Below the pieces are notes generated by a model, which saw only the letters and a program-made list of their open reading frames with translations, had not been told where the DNA came from and did no database searches. Below, piece by piece: positions 58,488 through 64,000 of a stretch of 64,000 nucleotides of DNA; position 1 is the first letter of the stretch; every line of letters starts with the position of its first letter. The DNA is from Singulisphaera sp. Lineage in GTDB: Bacteria; Planctomycetota; Planctomycetia; Isosphaerales; Isosphaeraceae. Position numbers and translations under genes: made by a program. Where the stretch lies: contig DAIDJG010000113.1 of assembly GCA_027451445.1 (NCBI GenBank), forward strand, positions 51,186 to 115,185, written 5' to 3'.

Positions 58488-61400
58488 TCAAACCGGCTCG
58501 ACGTCTTCCACCTGCGGAGCGACCGCTTCCGCCATGTCGGACTTCGTGTCGCCGTTCGATCCATTAGTGTCACTCGACTCGCCGTTCGCGTGGCCGTCCG
58601 AATCGCTCGCGGCCGCCACGGGCTCAGGCTGTGGCGGAGGAGGTGTGAACGTAACACCACGCCGGGCGAACCGTTCCTTGACGCCGGGGAGCCAGTCCTC
58701 GCCAGGAATCGCGTAGGGGCGGAACTTCTCAGCACGCCCTTCTTCCTCGCTGTGGTAGAGTCCACGCGAGCTGCCGAGCTTGCCCGCCGTCGGCGCGTCG
58801 ATGAGCGAGCTCGAATCGTTCTGGCTCATCTGGAACAAGACGCGCATCTCGAATTCCTTGAGCGACTGACGGTCGAACGAGCGGTTAAGGTTATTGAGGC
58901 TGTCGCACCACACGATCGTGTGCACGTTGACCGGCGGGCCATCGCGCAGGATGTTCGCGAAGTTCTTGGACGCGGGGACCTCCTTCTCCTCGCCGTAGCG
59001 CGAGAAGCTCCCGTAATCATCGTCGCTCTTCCGCAAGTCGCGGAGACGCGGGAGGTCGAAGATGATGATGAAGATGAGCGCCTGGTCGCCCGTCGTATCG
59101 GTCTGCCGGCGCTCGACTTCGGCTGCGATCTCCGACATGTTGGGAGCGAGCTCGCGCCAGCCAATGAGCTTGATCGAGTGCGGCAGGTACGTCGCGATCT
59201 CGGCGAGCTTCCCGTTGTTGACCGAGTCGGCTGGGCTGCCATCGATGAGGTAGAAGCGAACGTCCTTCGGGCTGCGCTGGGCGGCGAGACTGATCATCGA
59301 CATGCTCAAGATGCCCAGCGCCAGCACGTCGTTCTGGCCCACGACGAGCACGTTGCTGCCGCTTTGCGGCCGGAACGTCGCACAGGTCGGGTCCTTGATG
59401 GCGATCGCCTCGCCGAGCCACGCATAGTCGGCCTTCGGATCGACCGGCCAGTCAGGTGCGCTAATGAGCCGGTCGAGGATATGATTCATCGCCGGAATGG
59501 CCGGCAGGTTCCCTTCGAAGACGATCTGCTCGACCGGCGGCCGGTGCAAGTCGGCGTACATCTTCTGCAAGGTTTGCAGGTATTTCACCCGCTTGCCGTC
59601 CGGCAGCCAGACGACCTGGAAGACGTTATTCCCTTCGACCAACCCGTTCGCGTCGTTGTAAATCGCTTCACCGGGCCTGGTGAGCAACCGCGCGGCCGAG
59701 TTGTCGTCGCTCAAGATGAGGTGCGCATCGGCCTCGTTGCACTGGAGGGCGATGCGCACGGCCATCTGACCGAGCGTGGCTCGCGAGACCGAGAATGCAC
59801 CACCGAGCGTCTGCGAGCCCAGCATCACGTGGATGCCGAATGCACGGCCCTGCCGGACGAGGCGGTCGAGTAAAAGCGCAACGTCCTGGGCGACCTTGTC
59901 GTCCTCAGTGAAGAATTCCTGGAACTCGTCGACGACGAACAGAATACGCGGTAGCGCTTCCTTCCCATTCGTCACCTCTCGGAATCCGCGCAGATCCTGG
60001 ACACCGAGCTCGCGGAATCGCTCGCCGCGTTCCTTGAGCTCGAGGTCGAGCTTCTGCAGCACGCTCAACCCGAACTCGCGTTCGCTTTCCACTGCGATGA
60101 CGCGGGCGTGCGGCAACCCGTATTCGGCGTAGACCTTGAATTCGACACCTTTTTTGAAGTCGATCAGGTAAAGCTGCAACTGGTCGGGACTGTATCGGAG
60201 CACGCCGTTCATGATCAGCGCGTGCAAGAGCGTCGACTTACCGGAGCCCGTCTTGCCAGCGATCAGGCCGTGCTGCGAAGTGCCCTTGCCGAGGAGCAGG
60301 CTCTGGTGCTTGGTAGCACCAGCACGACCGAGCGGGATGTCGATGATCTTGGCCGTGTCGCCCGTCCAGAATTCTTCGGGCTTCGGCGCGATGAACTCGA
60401 ACGGCACCTCGACACGGTTGGCGTCGCGTGCCTTGGTCCCCACGACGTGCATGAGCTTGGAGACCGTCTCCTGGGGCGGCGGCGCGTCGAGTTGGAGCGG
60501 ATACTTGCCGAACTCCGGCTCACGCCAGGCGAGCTTCCCGTCGCGCCAGTTAAACTGGACGCAGGGAGCCTCGAGATCCTTGAGCTGAATGTTCGAAGGA
60601 AGCTGCTGCTTGATGTCCATCGACACCAGCGTGAACACGCCGCAGCGCGCTCCGCTATTGGCGATGCTCACCAGCCGTCTTGCCGCCGATTCACTAAAGC
60701 CGGCCGGGAAGTTCGCAACGACCAGGATGCGGTACGGCTCAGCGACTTCGCCGGCATGGATGTTGTACTGCTCGATCGTCTCGAACTCATTCCGCAGGTA
60801 CAACTGAATCACGTTCTCCATGTGGGCCGAGAGGTCCGCGAGCTTCTGCTCGATGTGAGGCGTCTCGGTCCAAATCCGGTCGGTCACGAGGAGGTCGTGA
60901 TAATCGCCGAGGTGCATGAACGCCGCGAAGTTCTCACCGAGCCCGACGGGGTCGATGATCGTGAAACGCACCTTGCCCGGCGGAATCGACGTCAGGTAGC
61001 GGAGCATTCCCGTGAGCAAGAACCGGTTCGCGTCATTCCGTCCCGCCTCTGCGGTCTTGATCAACACCGAAGACTGAATGGGGAACGGCAACAGCGCGGG
61101 CATCGTGAACGATGTCGGCCCCATCGCCTTGAGACGGGGATCGGTCGGGATCCCCTGGGGGATGTCGCTGAGGTCGACAGTGAACTCGCCAAAACGCATT
61201 CCTGGAGGAGCAACCTTGGGCATCTGCCACGCGTCGAGATCCTGGTGATCCCAATCGAGGAACGCGTTCGAGGCGACCTGATTCACCTCGTTGAGCACGG
61301 CGGCAACACCGTTGAGCCCGCCTTGCCAACGATTCGCCATCGTGTTCCACGCTTCTTCGTACATTTTCTGCGTGGTGGCTTTCTGCTGCTGGTATGCGTC

Positions 61401-62675
61401 CTGAAGCTGTTTGAGGTCGCGCTCGAATTTCTCCTTCATGTCGCTGAGGAGTTTCGGATATTTCTCGTCCGCTTCCTTCAGGGCTTGCGCTCGCCGCTCT
61501 TGAATCGCCGTCAGGAGCGCAGGGTACTTGGCGTCGGCCTCTTTCGACTCCTTGACGCGCCACTCTTCCAGGTCGGAGATGAGACGAGCGGCCTTTTTCT
61601 CCGATTCCTTGATGGTGTTTTCCCGTTTCTCGTCGATCTCAACCTTGCGCCGTTCGAAGTTTGCCTTGGCCCAGGCGCGAGTCTGTTCCATCAGCGCCTG
61701 GCACTCTTCCAGGGATTTCACAAGCGGCGGATAGTAGATGGCCACCTTTTGCCTGGCCACGCCTCCGAGCCAAATGCGGACCCCGACTGCTGCACCGATC
61801 GCGACGACCACACCCGCCCCGGCTCCAATCGGAATGCCCAGACCGAGGCCAGCGATCAGACCGCCCGCGACTGCGGCTCCCAGGAACAGGAAGGGCCAGA
61901 TGAAGGATTGAGGCCGGAGGAACTTCGGCAGCTTGAGCTTCGACAACGTGTCGATTTGCTCGTCCGCAACCTTGAGCTTCGCCTGCAACTGTTCGAGCGG
62001 TGACTGTGGGTCGGCAGGAACCTCCGAAGCATTTTCGGCGGACGCGGTCGCCTCGGGCTTGCTCGTGGCGGCGGGCGGGTTCTCCGCCGGCGTAGACGTT
62101 GAGCCGTCAGCGGGTGCAGGCGGTGTGTCCGACGTTGCAACCGGTGTTGAGCTCTCCGCCGGCACGGGGTTCTTGGGCGCGAACGGACGACACGCGGCGA
62201 GCGGCCCTTCGGCGTCGGCCTGAAGCGCCTGGAGTTGCTCGTCCGCGGCCTTGATTTCGTTCTGCGTCTCCTTGTTCTGCTTGAGCGATCCGTCCTTGGC
62301 GGCTTCGAAGACGGCAAGCGCCTGCCACTTCGTTTCTTCCTGTTCCTTCTTCGCGGATTTCCTACCGGACTTGACGCGGGCCTCGATCCTGGCGCGTGCG
62401 TCGGCGTACTCTTTTTCCGTCGACTGCTTTTCCGCTTCCGCCTTGCGCGCGATCTCAGCGCGCACTTGTTGGTAGCGCGTCTGGGTGGCGTCAGTCTCCG
62501 ACTTCGCCGCGGCCGTCAGCCGCACCTGAGCGTCGCGCGCTGCCTTCGCTTCCGCCTCTTTTCGTGCGTAAAAGACGGACTCGGTGTCGGTCTCCGCCGT
62601 GGCGCGCTCGGCGGACAGTTTTTCGAGGGTCCGAATCGCCTCGACTTCTTTTTGAATCAGTGGTGATTCCGGCAT
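58488..62675 (-). CDS. FtsK/SpoIIIE-family multi-ATPase membrane protein (EssC/EccC-like) with long N-terminal coiled coil
   Basis: Coiled coil (aa ~1-165), Pro/Thr/Ala linker, paired TM FIWPFLFLGAAVAGGLIAGLGLGIPIGAGAGVVVAIGAAVGV; canonical ATPase GLIAGKTGSGKSTLLHALI ... PRILFVVDEFQEFF; flanking degenerate P-loop modules (VLIKTAEAGRNDANR; VLVVGQNDVLALG). Start at MPESPLIQ (62675). Confidence 0.93.
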   Translation of the reverse strand: MPESPLIQKEVEAIRTLEKLSAERATAETDTESVFYARKEAEAKAARDAQVRLTAAAKSETDATQTRYQQVRAEIARKAEAEKQSTEKEYADARARIEARVKSGRKSAKKEQEETKWQALAVFEAAKDGSLKQNKETQNEIKAADEQLQALQADAEGPLAACRPFAPKNPVPAESSTPVATSDTPPAPADGSTSTPAENPPAATSKPEATASAENASEVPADPQSPLEQLQAKLKVADEQIDTLSKLKLPKFLRPQSFIWPFLFLGAAVAGGLIAGLGLGIPIGAGAGVVVAIGAAVGVRIWLGGVARQKVAIYYPPLVKSLEECQALMEQTRAWAKANFERRKVEIDEKRENTIKESEKKAARLISDLEEWRVKESKEADAKYPALLTAIQERRAQALKEADEKYPKLLSDMKEKFERDLKQLQDAYQQQKATTQKMYEEAWNTMANRWQGGLNGVAAVLNEVNQVASNAFLDWDHQDLDAWQMPKVAPPGMRFGEFTVDLSDIPQGIPTDPRLKAMGPTSFTMPALLPFPIQSSVLIKTAEAGRNDANRFLLTGMLRYLTSIPPGKVRFTIIDPVGLGENFAAFMHLGDYHDLLVTDRIWTETPHIEQKLADLSAHMENVIQLYLRNEFETIEQYNIHAGEVAEPYRILVVANFPAGFSESAARRLVSIANSGARCGVFTLVSMDIKQQLPSNIQLKDLEAPCVQFNWRDGKLAWREPEFGKYPLQLDAPPPQETVSKLMHVVGTKARDANRVEVPFEFIAPKPEEFWTGDTAKIIDIPLGRAGATKHQSLLLGKGTSQHGLIAGKTGSGKSTLLHALIMNGVLRYSPDQLQLYLIDFKKGVEFKVYAEYGLPHARVIAVESEREFGLSVLQKLDLELKERGERFRELGVQDLRGFREVTNGKEALPRILFVVDEFQEFFTEDDKVAQDVALLLDRLVRQGRAFGIHVMLGSQTLGGAFSVSRATLGQMAVRIALQCNEADAHLILSDDNSAARLLTRPGEAIYNDANGLVEGNNVFQVVWLPDGKRVKYLQTLQKMYADLHRPPVEQIVFEGNLPAIPAMNHILDRLISAPDWPVDPKADYAWLGEAIAIKDPTCATFRPQSGSNVLVVGQNDVLALGILSMSMISLAAQRSPKDVRFYLIDGSPADSVNNGKLAEIATYLPHSIKLIGWRELAPNMSEIAAEVERRQTDTTGDQALIFIIIFDLPRLRDLRKSDDDYGSFSRYGEEKEVPASKNFANILRDGPPVNVHTIVWCDSLNNLNRSFDRQSLKEFEMRVLFQMSQNDSSSLIDAPTAGKLGSSRGLYHSEEEGRAEKFRPYAIPGEDWLPGVKERFARRGVTFTPPPPQPEPVAAASDSDGHANGESSDTNGSNGDTKSDMAEAVAPQVEDVEPV

Positions 62676-62765
62676 ATGATCCAAACCCGTGGTTCGAGTG
62701 GCCCATCAACATGGTGCGGAAGGGTTGAGCGAGCCCTCGCGGGCTTCGACCGATAAGCGGGTGCG

Positions 62766-62972
62766 TCAGGAACACTCCTGACGCACCTTGGCCATGACCT
62801 CTGCGATCTTGTCCATGCCGCGCGCGGCCTGGACCGCCTGGCTCTCCATGGGGAAGATGTGGTTCTTCTCAAAGTCGAGCGCGACTTTGTCCGACCACTG
62901 CTCGCGGGCGATCTCCCAACGCTCGCGCAGGTTCTTGACGGCTCGTTCGAGGCGCGGTGCTCCCGAGGCCAT
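62766..62972 (-). CDS. 69-aa (incl. stop) helical protein with W-S-D-K motif; candidate WXG100-like partner
   Basis: MASGAPRLERAVKNLRERWEIAREQWSDKVALDFEKNHIFPMESQAVQAARGMDKIAEVMAKVRQECS. GAGGA RBS upstream of the ATG at 62972 (ORF opens at 62999). Confidence 0.78.
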   Translation of the reverse strand: MASGAPRLERAVKNLRERWEIAREQWSDKVALDFEKNHIFPMESQAVQAARGMDKIAEVMAKVRQECS

Positions 62973-63004
62973 GGACGTTTTCCTCGCTGTTCGGACCAAT
63001 CAAG

Positions 63005-63685
63005 TCAAGTCGTGGGTTGCGTTTGCTGTGAGTTGGCAGCCGTTTCCTCAGCCGCCACGGCGGGAGCGGCCTCTGTGGTTGCGGCCGTCTCGGTGGTGGC
63101 CGCCGTCGCGCTCGCCTGGCCGGTTGCTGCGCTGGCGCTGCTCGTGGCCGGTGCCGCCTGGTCGGCGCCGCCCTTGGCGGGCACGAAGCGCGGGGTGTCG
63201 GGGGCCTGGAGCGCCAGATAAGCGTCGAGTGAAGCGACCATCCGATCGAGTGCCGCCAGCGTGTTTTCGAAGTTGCCGGCCAGGTGGTCGCCCAGCGGCT
63301 GTGAGTGCGCGTGATATTCCGTGATCGCGTGCTCCAGCACGGGAATCCAGCGCCTCACTTTCTCGTACTTCTCCTCCGCTTCAGCCAGCCGTCGCTGCGC
63401 GAGGCGGAGATTCTCTTTCTGTTCGGTATCCGAGATCGCTTCGCTGCTCGAGGCCGCGAGCCGGCGGCGGTGCAACTCGCTCCGTGCGATGCCGACTTCT
63501 TCGTTCCGGCGCTTGATCTGGGCCTTCCAGTAGGTGAGCTGCTCGCGCTCAAGCCAGTCGCGAGTGCGGCGGACTTCCATCTCAACCGAGCTAAGAACAG
63601 CGCGAGCGTCCTCGGAAAACGTGATCAGCCCGACCTTGATGTCTGTGAGCGCGGCGACGGATCGGACATTCGCGGACTGGCTCAT
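63005..63685 (-). CDS. Helical/coiled-coil protein with Ala/Thr-rich C-terminal tail, unknown function
   Basis: Long heptad-like helices (NLRLAQRRLAEAEEKYEKVRRWIPVLEHAI), tail SSASAATGQASATAATTETAATTEAAPAVAAEETAAN; GAGGA RBS; 5-bp gap to the next ORF. Confidence 0.8.
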   Translation of the reverse strand: MSQSANVRSVAALTDIKVGLITFSEDARAVLSSVEMEVRRTRDWLEREQLTYWKAQIKRRNEEVGIARSELHRRRLAASSSEAISDTEQKENLRLAQRRLAEAEEKYEKVRRWIPVLEHAITEYHAHSQPLGDHLAGNFENTLAALDRMVASLDAYLALQAPDTPRFVPAKGGADQAAPATSSASAATGQASATAATTETAATTEAAPAVAAEETAANSQQTQPTT

Positions 63686-63695
63686 GGCAGGTTCC

Positions 63696-63968
63696 TCAAC
63701 GTTGCTGCAGGTATTCCTCGACGCGGTCGGCCTTCCTCATCAGGAAGGGCACGTGCTGGTTGGTCGCTTCGACGAAGTGAGCAACGACCTTCAAGGTGTT
63801 CTCGAACTCCTCGCAGAACTTCTCGTGCTCCTTGTCGCGCCAGGTTTGACCGAGGCCGACGAGCTGGCCGTGGAGGGCTGTCATCTGGTTCATCAGTTCG
63901 TCGTTGAAACGACGAAGCTGTCCCGCGAAACGCCGGAGTTCCGCTGGGTCAACAATTGCTTGTGCCAT
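63696..63968 (-). CDS. WXG100-superfamily-like 90-aa helical hairpin protein
   Basis: MAQAIVDPAELRRFAGQLRRFNDELMNQMTALHGQLVGLGQTWRDKEHEKFCEEFENTLKVVAHFVEATNQHVPFLMRKADRVEEYLQQR; W at the turn between two predicted helices, size and layout of WXG100. Confidence 0.85.
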   Translation of the reverse strand: MAQAIVDPAELRRFAGQLRRFNDELMNQMTALHGQLVGLGQTWRDKEHEKFCEEFENTLKVVAHFVEATNQHVPFLMRKADRVEEYLQQR

Positions 63969-64000
63969 GGGATAGCCTCGGGATGGGTTAACCTGGTGCG

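Noticed and set aside
60108-62003. 631-aa antisense ORF (and 58149-59873, 574 aa) over the FtsK/SpoIIIE gene
   Set aside because: No domain signature; the 58149 ORF also reads through a REP element. The sense ATPase has clear Walker motifs.
1-64000. tRNA/rRNA genes, integrases, transposases, prophage genes
   Set aside because: None recognised on either strand by eye; a tRNAscan/Infernal run would be needed to exclude tRNAs or small RNAs.

Overview
The window looks like about 64 kb of high-GC planctomycete chromosome. The DUF1501 + PSD1/planctomycete-cytochrome pair, the PVC-type CxxCH mega-protein, the MJ0042 zinc ribbon and the Ser/Thr kinase + ECF sigma pair all point that way. Most of it is chromosomal content of a familiar kind: fmt (edge fragment)-def, lutABC, two Gfo/Idh/MocA oxidoreductases, a nagA-like deacetylase, pyrG, a ygfZ-like gene, a larA-like gene, an ECF sigma/anti-sigma pair, sppA, a gldAFG-like ABC exporter with a DUF4340 protein, an aldehyde dehydrogenase, a dus gene and a THUMP-like methyltransferase. 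The best candidate for an under-described system is at the right edge (58488-63968, minus strand). It is a compact operon of a 90-aa WXG100-like helical hairpin protein, a 226-aa helical protein with an Ala/Thr-rich tail, a 69-aa helical protein and a ~1396-aa coiled-coil/TM/multi-ATPase FtsK-SpoIIIE protein. It resembles a minimal, diderm, type VII (Esx/EssC)-like secretion module with a shared W-x-D-K motif in place of W-x-G. Other points worth following up: a family of three secreted paralogues of unknown function; a tandem pair of polytopic membrane proteins with C-terminal Ig-like domains; a LarA homologue that appears to lack the nickel-pincer/catalytic residues; an SppA with Thr where the nucleophilic Ser is expected; a frameshifted HpcH/HpaI aldolase remnant; two modular REP/BIME-like elements; and two further inverted-repeat elements. 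Everything is from reading the sequence and the supplied ORF translations. No searches were run.
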